Source of the DNA: Clostridiales bacterium
GTDB lineage: Bacteria > Bacillota > Clostridia > Christensenellales > Borkfalkiaceae
Assembly (NCBI GenBank): GCA_003503945.1
Contig: DOCD01000040.1
Location: forward strand, 1-5,169
Length of the DNA stretch: 5,169 bases
Reading direction: 5' to 3'
Part shown: piece after piece, positions 1 through 5,169 of the stretch
Position numbering within the stretch: the first letter of the stretch is position 1
How the letters are laid out: the number at the start of each line of letters is the position of its first letter
The notes under the pieces: generated by a model
The model's input: only the letters and a program-made list of their open reading frames with translations
The model's database searches: none
Told to the model about the DNA's origin: nothing
Translations under genes and position numbers: made by a program

Positions 1-52
1 TTGCAAAATTCGCCGAGTTTCGACATGTCTTTGTAGGACGAAAATACTGCCA
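1..52. other. Edge fragment of unassigned flanking DNA
   Basis: These bases are visibly richer in G+C than the AT-rich cassette that begins near position 55. On the minus strand one frame is open through the window edge and reads roughly AVFSSYKDMSKLGEFC. On the plus strand a short frame ends at a TAG near 34-36. Neither is long enough to identify. The fragment matters mainly because it marks where the AT-rich two-gene block ends. It does not resemble the Ig-like protein that is cut at the other side of that block, so it does not look like the missing half of that gene. Confidence 0.3.
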
Positions 53-75
53 CAATAATTTATATTTTTATAGGG

Positions 76-690
76 TTAAATGCCATACTCATCAATTATT
101 CTATTTAGATCTTCCCCCTTTAACAAACTAATCGTGATTAATTTATCTTTTCCTATACCGTTAAATGAAGAACCACATTGAAATCCATTAACTCGTGTAT
201 ACCACCACCTATCATGAATATTATCTTCATATTCTACCTTTATATCAAATTCGTTTAATGAAACTTCAAATTCATTTTTAATCATATCGTTTACTTTACT
301 GCGCTTTGTTATTATACGGATTTTTTTACTTTTTACATTTTGTTGCAATATTTGCACGAGCAAAGCAACATCTGTATGGCTTGCCAAAAGGTATGGGTCA
401 ATAATCGTCAACCTACAATAATCAACATAAAGTGGCTTCAAAAATTTTTCAAACTCCTCTTTTATTTCAACATCAGATAAATGCCGTTCCATTATATCTT
501 CATTCAAAACTTGCTTGGGATGCATACGAAAATAGTACTCTCGCCACTTATCAACTTCCGCACACGTTAAAGTCCCTTTGATTTCTAATTGTCGTTCTTT
601 TATGTGCGCACAAAATTTTTCCGAATCATAACCTCCACGCTCGGAAAGCATTGCGGCACAATCCATATTGCCTTCTAAATTGAAATACAT
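76..690 (-). CDS. Small phospholipase-D-like (PLD/MIT_C-like) protein, putative defence partner
   Basis: Predicted protein of 204 residues, soluble, with no signal peptide or membrane segment. The N-terminal ~85 residues are charged and unrecognised. The C-terminal ~110 residues look like a single phospholipase-D-type fold: a strand ending in IIDPYLL (about 96-102), a helix, a strand IRIITKR (124-130), then IHDRWW (158-163), followed by GFQCGSSFNGIGK (169-181). The H-D-R motif plus G-S-S-x-N-G-x-G-K is typical of small PLD-like modules in bacterial conflict systems and recalls the MITD1 C-terminal domain. The classic HxKxxxxD is not intact: Lys is replaced by Arg, and the Asp position holds Arg (R166), so catalysis is doubtful and a sensing or binding role is possible. 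A GTG at 738 would extend the frame by 16 residues. The ATG at 690 is preferred because AAGGAG lies 9 bases upstream of it. It follows the HEPN gene by 48 bases with no terminator between them, so they are probably co-transcribed. Assignment is by motif only. Confidence 0.6.
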   Translation of the reverse strand: MYFNLEGNMDCAAMLSERGGYDSEKFCAHIKERQLEIKGTLTCAEVDKWREYYFRMHPKQVLNEDIMERHLSDVEIKEEFEKFLKPLYVDYCRLTIIDPYLLASHTDVALLVQILQQNVKSKKIRIITKRSKVNDMIKNEFEVSLNEFDIKVEYEDNIHDRWWYTRVNGFQCGSSFNGIGKDKLITISLLKGEDLNRIIDEYGI

Positions 691-699
691 TTTATTTTT

Positions 700-705
700 C
701 TCCTT
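700..705 (-). promoter_or_regulatory. Ribosome binding site that fixes the start of the PLD-like gene
   Basis: The minus strand reads AAGGAG followed by 9 bases and ATG at 690-688. The site lies inside the longer frame that begins with GTG at 738, directly after the HEPN gene stop. No comparable site precedes that GTG or the ATG at 708. This supports a 204-residue product and a 48-base intergenic gap. Confidence 0.7.
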
Positions 706-738
706 CATATTTTTGATGAAAATTTTTTCATAAAACAC

Positions 739-1731
739 TTAAAATAATGGTTGTTTTGCTGTGACTTTACTCTTCACTGTAATTATATTTTCTCTTTTAA
801 TGTCATCCCATATTATCGTAGGACAAGTCAATAGTTTTGCTTGACAAATTTCAAAATATTTCTTTATTACGGCTCGCGTTAATTCTTCCAACTCCTTACG
901 ATTTGCATTATTGATATTAGCATATTTCCCTTCATGGGTAGACTCTGAACGATATTTATAAAACTCTTTCATTTCACTATATATTTTACTTATATCATAA
1001 TCATCTTTCCCGACCATAACAGCAACTCTTTTTGCCAATACTTCCTTTTTCCCCTGTTCGCCTTTCTTTAACAACATAGTTTCTAACGCTGATATTAACT
1101 TCTCAAATTCAGTTTCAATTCCTATTTGATCCAATGCGAAATTAAATATATCTATAATGTTTTCCATTGCATCATAAATTACTGTGTAATTATCTTTTAC
1201 AAATTGATTACAAGAAACAATTTCATCCTTTGATAAAGCAAAATAATCTTTATTTACTGCACTCCTATTTTCATTAAGAATCATATCATTATAAGAATAT
1301 TTCATTCCAAATTCTATCTCTTGTTCAAGAAAAATGTGCTTTATCCCAACATATCCGTGCTTAAAAATACGCAGCAAGTTTACTACACGATAAATATATC
1401 GTTCCTCACTCTCTTTAATTTCCCCCATTTTTACAAGCATATCTTTATTAGGTATAGAATATTGTTTATACGGTTCCATCGTAATTGTAATTAGATCTTT
1501 TCTATCCTTAAATAATCTAAAATAAACATTATCTCGAATAGGATTCAATCTTTTGTCATAGTGAAACAGCAATCTCCCCATTCCATCTGAAATTTGACGT
1601 TTATACCTATAATCATCAATATTTATGCCCTCTATCTTATAATCATTTAAGAAATCAACGGACAATATGGATTCATCACAACCTAAAATAAGTGTTTCTA
1701 TATGCGTATTCGCTTCATTAGTAAACTCCAT
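739..1731 (-). CDS. Apea-like HEPN-domain protein, putative defence ribonuclease
   Basis: Protein of 330 residues, soluble. Residues 1 to about 160 form a mixed, mostly unrecognised N-terminal region that may act as a sensor or recognition domain. The C-terminal half (about 165-295) is helical and carries HEPN hallmarks: an ALETMLL helix (215-221), LAKRVAVMVG (232-241), and YKYRSESTHEGK (258-269). R261 and H266 form the Rx4-6H metal-independent RNase motif. The ALE-x-LL / RVA / RSxxxH order is that of Apea-like HEPN and related C-terminal HEPN domains of anti-phage proteins. By family knowledge such proteins cut RNA, often tRNA, when triggered by infection. That activity is inferred here, not shown. 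The ATG at 1731 is preceded by AGAGGGAG with a 6-base spacer. The gene is first in a two-gene unit with the PLD-like gene. Base composition is clearly more AT-rich than the conjugation genes upstream, which suggests horizontal acquisition. Confidence 0.7.
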   Translation of the reverse strand: MEFTNEANTHIETLILGCDESILSVDFLNDYKIEGINIDDYRYKRQISDGMGRLLFHYDKRLNPIRDNVYFRLFKDRKDLITITMEPYKQYSIPNKDMLVKMGEIKESEERYIYRVVNLLRIFKHGYVGIKHIFLEQEIEFGMKYSYNDMILNENRSAVNKDYFALSKDEIVSCNQFVKDNYTVIYDAMENIIDIFNFALDQIGIETEFEKLISALETMLLKKGEQGKKEVLAKRVAVMVGKDDYDISKIYSEMKEFYKYRSESTHEGKYANINNANRKELEELTRAVIKKYFEICQAKLLTCPTIIWDDIKRENIITVKSKVTAKQPLF

Positions 1732-2962
1732 AATATACTCCCTCTAATATCAATTTAATTATAGCAAAGATTAGGATATGTTCCCCTTCCGTGCGAATCC
1801 ACGCACCTTTTGTGTATGGTTTATCGTCGAGCGTTGCCGTCCATGACGGTCTGTCCCAAGTGAAATATACACTGTTGTCGGTGTCGGACTTTATAAACTC
1901 GCCGCTTAATTCCGCGCCGAGCTGCACCCACATCTCGCTCGTCTTATTGCCGTAGCTTCCGTCCGTTGCGTAAAAATAATAGGTCGCGTCCTCTGCCGTA
2001 TCCGACACGGTATAGCTCTTTCCGCTTGCAGTCCAACCGCCGTCGTCTACTTTGCGATATAGCGTAACGCTTCCCGAATTATCTTCGGCTTTTACGGTAA
2101 AGCCTTTATTCGTATTCGAGCCGAAGCTCGCGCCTACACAAGTCAATACGGGCGGCGTATCGTCGAAGTTCACATAGTAATACCCCGACTTATTCAAAGC
2201 GTTGTCCTCTGCATAAAAAGTATAACGCCCGTTTGCGCTTCCTCTGTTTACGGTTGTAGATGTGCCTACCGAATAAAAAGTGCTGTTGTTCGGTGCTTTC
2301 ATATATAATGCTTTAAGTCCGCTCACGCTGTCGCTCGCCGAAACAGTAAAGGCGCTATTTACATACTTTCCCGTTGTAGAACTGCTTGCGCCGCTGATCG
2401 TCGGCGCTTGCCCGTCGATATTGAAAGTAAACGAACCGCTAAACGAACAACTTGCGCCGGCACGGGAATTTATAGTCCAAGCATTGCTGTAACTGAAAGA
2501 CACTTTATACGCCCCATCTGACAAACCCGACGCGCTCGCTTTATTCTTGCCCGACCCTATACTCTTGCCGTCTGCATTGAGTATAGACACGTTAATCTTC
2601 GCACCGCTCACGCTCAATTCCACGTTGACCGAATCGGACTTTATGTATCCGCCGTTCGTCATAGTTGCCGTCCCCGACGCACCGCTCCCATACAAGAATA
2701 CGCCGTTTATACTCGTTGTCTGTCTGTTTCCGCTCGTGAACGACGTACTATATACGTCGTTACCCGAATATCCCGAATTAGACACGCCGCCACCCGAACC
2801 TTCGGTATATTTATATGTATAATCAAAGGCAACCGCATATTTCGGCGTGGTCGCCGCGTTTGCCGCCATAGGCTTGTCCGTAAACACAGCAAGCAATACG
2901 ACAAGCGCCATAAGCGCAATAAATATCGCGCCCGTCAAAAAGCCTTTTGTTTTAACTCTCAC
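1718..2962 (-). CDS. Secreted Ig-like-repeat surface protein of a conjugative element, 3'-truncated
   Basis: Frame of 414 residues. It starts with GTG at 2962, justified by a perfect AGGAGG 6 bases upstream. Residues 1-37 form a classic Sec signal peptide: MRVKTK, then hydrophobic GFLTGAIFIALMALVVLLAVF, then a likely cut at ANA-A (about 36). The exported part is rich in Ser, Gly, Thr, Tyr and Asn. After a region of about 140 residues it carries Ig-like/cadherin-like repeats of roughly 85 residues, marked by D-x-x-P-P/A-P-type junctions (IDGQAPTISG near 182-191, FDDTPPVLT near 266-274) and by YTFYAEDNALNKSG / YYFYATDGSYGNK strands. No LPXTG, transmembrane anchor or enzymatic domain remains. 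The protein breaks off in a repeat near residue 398, and the last ~15 residues come from unrelated cassette DNA, so the native protein was longer. The gene overlaps the end of the VirB4-type gene by 11 bases, which implies translational coupling. It was probably a cell-surface factor for mating contact; that role is inferred from context. The product may be non-functional. Confidence 0.7.
   Translation of the reverse strand: MRVKTKGFLTGAIFIALMALVVLLAVFTDKPMAANAATTPKYAVAFDYTYKYTEGSGGGVSNSGYSGNDVYSTSFTSGNRQTTSINGVFLYGSGASGTATMTNGGYIKSDSVNVELSVSGAKINVSILNADGKSIGSGKNKASASGLSDGAYKVSFSYSNAWTINSRAGASCSFSGSFTFNIDGQAPTISGASSSTTGKYVNSAFTVSASDSVSGLKALYMKAPNNSTFYSVGTSTTVNRGSANGRYTFYAEDNALNKSGYYYVNFDDTPPVLTCVGASFGSNTNKGFTVKAEDNSGSVTLYRKVDDGGWTASGKSYTVSDTAEDATYYFYATDGSYGNKTSEMWVQLGAELSGEFIKSDTDNSVYFTWDRPSWTATLDDKPYTKGAWIRTEGEHILIFAIIKLILEGVYYGVY
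1738..1745 (-). promoter_or_regulatory. Ribosome binding site of the HEPN gene
   Basis: The minus strand reads AGAGGGAG, then TATATT, then the ATG at 1731-1729. The 6-base spacing is good and supports this start. The same bases are also read as codons in the out-of-place tail of the truncated Ig-like gene. Confidence 0.65.
1758..1766 (-). promoter_or_regulatory. Extended -10 promoter for the HEPN/PLD-like operon
   Basis: The minus strand reads TGCTATAAT, a perfect sigma-A -10 hexamer with the TG extension one base upstream. It lies 26 bases before the HEPN start codon, which would give a leader of about 20 bases containing the RBS. No good TTGACA-like -35 is found 16-18 bases upstream (the sequence there is G-rich), which is tolerated for extended -10 promoters. 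The TG falls close to the joint with the older sequence, so the extension may come from the neighbouring DNA. Confidence 0.55.
1765..1783. other. Module joint: conjugation remnant meets AT-rich HEPN/PLD-like cassette
   Basis: On the high-coordinate side the reading frame encodes an ordinary Ig-like repeat (KGAWIRTEGEHILIFA). On the low-coordinate side the same frame runs through the cassette promoter and RBS and gives a meaningless tail (IIKLILEGVYYGVY) before a stop that overlaps the HEPN start. Composition changes sharply here. No transposon end, target-site duplication or inverted repeat could be recognised, so the exact base of the joint is uncertain by about 20 bases. Confidence 0.6.
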
Positions 2963-4640
2963 TTTGTTCCTCCTCTTTCTTTTCTTCGCTGAACAGTTCT
3001 CTCGCGCACTTGCCCGCCTGAATACGAACGCAAGCGCGAAGCTCCGTCGAGCCTACGAAAAACGCCTGTCCCGTTACTGCCGAGATAATCATACGCTGTT
3101 CCTCGTCGTTAAAGCTGTCCCCCGTTCTGTAAACGTCCAAGACGTCTTTCATATCGGGCGCGCTCAATTTGAAAATAAACGTGTACTGCGAATTTTTAAT
3201 GATCGCGCTCGTCTTTCCCCTTAATTCCTCGTTGGCGTTCCAATCCGCGATGTTCTGCGTAGCCGGAATAAAGCTGCCGTTGTACTTTCTTATTCGCTTG
3301 CTCATCGAATAGAAAAAGTCAAGCGCAATCGGGAATTTCGGATCTATATACAAGTGCGCCTCGTCCGCTATGATAAGCGTCCGCAAATTAGCTCCGTTCT
3401 TGTTTTTCTCTCGCGCGTTTATAACTTCCTGCTCTATAAATCTGAAAACAAGAAGCATCTGCGCGTTCGCCACGACGTTGTTCTTATTGGCGAACAGACT
3501 TTGAAAGTCGAAGTCGATAAGGTCGGCGTTTACTTTAAGCGTACTCGGCGCGTTCCAAATATCGCTGTACCTACCGTTGACGAATTTCTGCAAATACAGC
3601 TCCGCTGTCCTCATATCCCTTTTTGTAAGCTCATCCATTTGCGACGTGTCCTTGCTTTTAAGCGTTTCGAGCAAGTCAGAAAACAGCGGAAAGTAGTCCG
3701 CTGGGAACGTCGAACAGTCCGTGTTCTCCGTGATGCCCATACGCTCGTATGTTTCGACGGTCAAATTGTTTATAAGCTCTATAACGTCGAGCGGCGCGTC
3801 CGCAAGTACGATTTTGAAAAAGCTCTCCAACATCTTTAAGTGCGTATTGAACGTAACTCTCGGCTCGGCGGGCGTACCGTCCTCCGTCAAAATCTTGTAG
3901 ATATGGAACGGGTTTATTCTGCCCTCTCGCGCATTGCCCACGTTGATGACGTTGCCGTATAAGTTTCTCGTAAGCGCAAGATACTCCGCTTCGGGATCGA
4001 GCATTATTACTCGCGTTCCGTTCGACCACTCGTTAAGAATAAGGTTTTTCAAGAAGTACGATTTACCGCTACCCGATTTACCGATGATGAACGCATTGCT
4101 GTTCTGATACAAATTCCCGCGCTTCCAAATGTTAAAGATAAACGGAAAACCGCTCTTATTGTTCTCGCCGAGCAGGATGCCGCCGTCATCCATAACGAAG
4201 GTACGAACGAACGGAAACGCCGCCGCAAGCGACGAACTGTTGATACCGCGCTCCTGACTTTTGAGCGTAGATACGGGCGATACCGCCGCAGACTTAAAGC
4301 CTTCGATTTGCAAACCGTAAAGCGTGGACGGACGGAAGTTACCCGTAAGCATAGCGCGGCGGGCGTTCTTTTTATAGTTATCGTTGCCCGTATAGTTGTA
4401 CGCCGTTACCGTAAGCGTTACGTCGAATAAGCTCTCGTTCTCGGTCTGTAAAGCGTCCAACAGCGTGTCCATTGTCGCTCTGTGCGTTTCCGCGCTGTTC
4501 GCTTCGCTTGCCTTGTCCGAGATAATCTGTTTCGTTTCCATTTCCCCGATACACTTGTCTATACGGCGAATCGCTTTGAATTTATCTACGGGTTTATGAT
4601 TATTGCTTTTATGTAAAAAAAGAATGCCCGCAACAGGCAT
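2952..4640 (-). CDS. virB4: VirB4/TraE-type conjugation ATPase, N-terminally truncated
   Basis: Cytoplasmic, membrane-associated ATPase that powers the type IV secretion channel of integrative conjugative elements. The frame gives 562 residues. The Walker A motif GKSGSGKS is at 187-194. RVIMLDPEAEY follows at 210-220. Walker B LIIADEAHL is at 422-430, with D426 and E427. The downstream ATQN motif is at 460-463, followed by KTSAIIKNSQYTFIFKL. RGINSSSLAAAFPF (131-144) is typical of the family just before the ATPase domain. The motor domain and natural C-terminus look complete. Family members are usually around 800 residues, so roughly 200 or more N-terminal residues are missing. Similarity seems to begin only near residue 16 (KPVDKFKAIRRIDK). 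The first codons lie inside a terminator hairpin and its T-run, and the nominal ATG at 4640 has no RBS, so it is not a credible start. Internal ATGs (for example residue 34) lack strong sites too. It is most likely a 5'-deleted remnant and possibly a pseudogene. Confidence 0.85.
   Translation of the reverse strand: MPVAGILFLHKSNNHKPVDKFKAIRRIDKCIGEMETKQIISDKASEANSAETHRATMDTLLDALQTENESLFDVTLTVTAYNYTGNDNYKKNARRAMLTGNFRPSTLYGLQIEGFKSAAVSPVSTLKSQERGINSSSLAAAFPFVRTFVMDDGGILLGENNKSGFPFIFNIWKRGNLYQNSNAFIIGKSGSGKSYFLKNLILNEWSNGTRVIMLDPEAEYLALTRNLYGNVINVGNAREGRINPFHIYKILTEDGTPAEPRVTFNTHLKMLESFFKIVLADAPLDVIELINNLTVETYERMGITENTDCSTFPADYFPLFSDLLETLKSKDTSQMDELTKRDMRTAELYLQKFVNGRYSDIWNAPSTLKVNADLIDFDFQSLFANKNNVVANAQMLLVFRFIEQEVINAREKNKNGANLRTLIIADEAHLYIDPKFPIALDFFYSMSKRIRKYNGSFIPATQNIADWNANEELRGKTSAIIKNSQYTFIFKLSAPDMKDVLDVYRTGDSFNDEEQRMIISAVTGQAFFVGSTELRACVRIQAGKCARELFSEEKKEEEQSES
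2969..2974 (-). promoter_or_regulatory. Ribosome binding site inside the VirB4 gene end, coupling the Ig-like gene
   Basis: A perfect AGGAGG on the minus strand lies in the Glu-rich C-terminal codons of the ATPase gene (EEKKEEEQSES), 6 bases before the GTG at 2962. It explains both the GTG choice and the 11-base gene overlap. Confidence 0.75.
4595..4614. other. Module joint: terminator block meets truncated VirB4 gene
   Basis: Just past the terminator T-run the minus strand changes from non-coding AT-rich bases (ACATAAAAGCAATAATCAT) to codons that read as the interior of a VirB4 protein (KPVDKFKAIRRIDK). No start codon with an RBS lies between. This marks a deletion or insertion point that removed the 5' part of the ATPase gene. 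No repeat or recombinase site was recognised. Confidence 0.55.
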
Positions 4641-4642
4641 TC
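4615..4642 (-). terminator. Intrinsic terminator after the zinc-ribbon gene
   Basis: The minus strand reads GAATGCC, a 7-base loop TGTTGCG, GGCATTC, then seven Ts. The stem is a perfect 7 bp, begins 7 bases after the zinc-ribbon stop codon, and is followed at once by the T-run. It should end transcription from the LRR/zinc-ribbon unit and therefore isolate the truncated VirB4 gene from that promoter. Confidence 0.85.
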
Positions 4643-4649
4643 GGCATTT

Positions 4650-4871
4650 TTAATTATTCTTTTTAGATAGCGGAACGACTGTAACTTTTCCGTTTACAAT
4701 ATCCACACTAATTCGTTGATGACATTGTTCGCACTTAACTATACAATTCATAACCGTTTCCGCTTGCAAAAGTGTCGTAGAACATATCGGACAGCTTGCA
4801 TAATATAATTCTTCTTCTCTCGTCCTTACTGCTGAATCTTTTGTCATAGCCGATGTTTCTCCTTTGTTCAT
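4650..4871 (-). CDS. Small Com-like zinc-ribbon protein
   Basis: Protein of 73 residues, or 65 if translation begins at the internal ATG at 4847. Two cysteine pairs, CPIC (27-30) and CEQC (47-50), are spaced by 16 residues and should form one zinc ribbon. After them come ISVDIVNGKVTVVP strands and a basic tail, SKKNN. The layout CPxC-x3-LL...KCxxC-x-x-x-I resembles small Com-type zinc-ribbon proteins of phages and mobile elements, of which phage Mu Com is an RNA-binding translational regulator. The precise role here is unknown and nucleic-acid binding is an inference. The start is ambiguous: ATG 4871 has a weak AGGGA-like site overlapping the upstream stop codon, while ATG 4847 has AAAGGAG 11 bases upstream, within the longer frame. 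The gene follows the LRR protein by 7 bases (or 31) and is closed by a terminator, so the two are likely one operon. Confidence 0.6.
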   Translation of the reverse strand: MNKGETSAMTKDSAVRTREEELYYASCPICSTTLLQAETVMNCIVKCEQCHQRISVDIVNGKVTVVPLSKKNN

Positions 4872-4878
4872 CTGTTCC

Positions 4879-5169
4879 CTAATTTGAATTTGTCCAAACG
4901 TATTGATACATAAGTCCGCCCGAATTGTATGTTTCTTTCAAAAGCGTTGCCGCAGCGGTAGGCGTTGCTAGCGATGCGAACGATACTTCAAAAGTACCGT
5001 TTTGCGAAGTTCTGCGCCACCCTATTTTATTCGCAAATGTTACTTGCACAAGTGCCGTACATCCGTTAAATGCAAAATTATATATGACTTCGACAGATGT
5101 CGGAACTACAAGAGCCGTAACCGTTTTATTATTCTTAAAAGCGTCCTTGCCTATTTCGGATAGCGCATA
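4879..5169 (-). CDS. BspA-like leucine-rich-repeat protein, C-terminal part (runs off window)
   Basis: The last 96 codons of a gene whose 5' part lies beyond position 5169; the frame is open from the window edge to TAG at 4881-4879. The start of the fragment matches LRR_5/BspA-type repeats: IGKDAFKNNKTVTALVVP, then SVEVIYNFAFNGCTALVQVTF. This is the I-x-x-x-A-F-x-x-C/N...L...V-P-x-S-V pattern of treponemal/BspA repeats, common in secreted proteins of gut Bacillota. It is followed by a capping region ending in ATLLKETYNSGGLMYQYVWTNSN, a form often seen at the end of such proteins. They are usually exported and may bind host or matrix proteins; signal and anchor cannot be judged here. It is probably transcribed with the downstream zinc-ribbon gene. 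Confidence 0.7.
   Translation of the reverse strand, partial: YALSEIGKDAFKNNKTVTALVVPTSVEVIYNFAFNGCTALVQVTFANKIGWRRTSQNGTFEVSFASLATPTAAATLLKETYNSGGLMYQYVWTNSN

Noticed and set aside
691..738. GTG at 738 as the start of the PLD-like gene
   Set aside because: It directly abuts the HEPN stop codon and has no RBS of its own, while AAGGAG sits at the right distance from ATG 690.
1718..1764. Tail of the Ig-like frame (IIKLILEGVYYGVY) as a membrane anchor or designed fusion
   Set aside because: These codons are the promoter and RBS region of the HEPN gene read in passing. They are too short and weak for an anchor.
45..1770. Direct or inverted repeats at the two ends of the AT-rich cassette
   Set aside because: The ends share only loose AT-rich similarity (AATTTA and TATAG words), which is expected by chance. 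No convincing repeat was found by eye.
2847..3224. Plus-strand open frame of 125 codons
   Set aside because: It lies opposite the signal-peptide region of the Ig-like gene and the C-terminal codons of VirB4, shows no family motif, and is a shadow of well-supported minus-strand genes.
3354..3839. Plus-strand open frame of 161 codons
   Set aside because: It lies wholly opposite the VirB4 motor domain, is Arg/Val-rich as expected for an antisense shadow, and has no recognisable domain.
4593..4640. The first ~16 codons of the VirB4 frame as a real N-terminus beginning at ATG 4640
   Set aside because: They are read from a terminator hairpin, its T-run and a short spacer, with no RBS. Family-like sequence starts only after them.
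1..5169. CRISPR array, tRNA/rRNA gene, diversity-generating retroelement, transposase or integrase
   Set aside because: No regularly spaced repeats, no RNA gene signature, and no reverse transcriptase, transposase or recombinase motif was seen on either strand.

Overview
The window looks like a mosaic stretch of a low- to medium-GC Bacillota (Clostridia-like, probably gut-associated) genome. The grounds are strong AGGAGG-type ribosome binding sites, a VirB4-type ATPase resembling those of Clostridia conjugative elements, a BspA-like leucine-rich-repeat protein, and frequent TCG/GCG/ACG codons in the less AT-rich part. The genus cannot be told from this. All supported genes are on the minus strand, so the order of transcription is from high to low coordinates.

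Reading in that direction there are three blocks. Block 1 (5169 to about 4615) holds the C-terminal end of a BspA/LRR_5-like surface protein, a small four-cysteine zinc-ribbon protein, and a clean intrinsic terminator. Block 2 (about 4600 to about 1775) is a piece of an integrative conjugative element: a VirB4-type mating-channel ATPase that has lost its N-terminal part, translationally coupled to a secreted Ig-like-repeat protein that has lost its C-terminal part. Block 3 (about 1775 to about 55) is distinctly more AT-rich and holds two adjacent genes with their own extended -10 promoter: a protein with an Apea-like HEPN ribonuclease signature (RSESTH) and a small phospholipase-D-like protein with an IHDRWW...GSSFNGIGK signature. 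The last ~50 bases are non-AT-rich DNA of unknown identity.

The two blocks that flank the conjugation remnant are intact at the edges facing it: a terminator on one side, a promoter and RBS on the other. The conjugation genes are cut at both ends. The simplest reading is that a conjugative element fragment was trimmed by cargo or accessory insertions, one of them a compact HEPN + PLD-like cassette. That cassette is the best candidate here for an undescribed defence or toxin system. No recombinase, transposase, tRNA, CRISPR array or convincing inverted or direct repeat was seen at the joints, so the mechanism of assembly is unknown, and an assembly artefact is not excluded. No stretch over 300 bases is without a gene.
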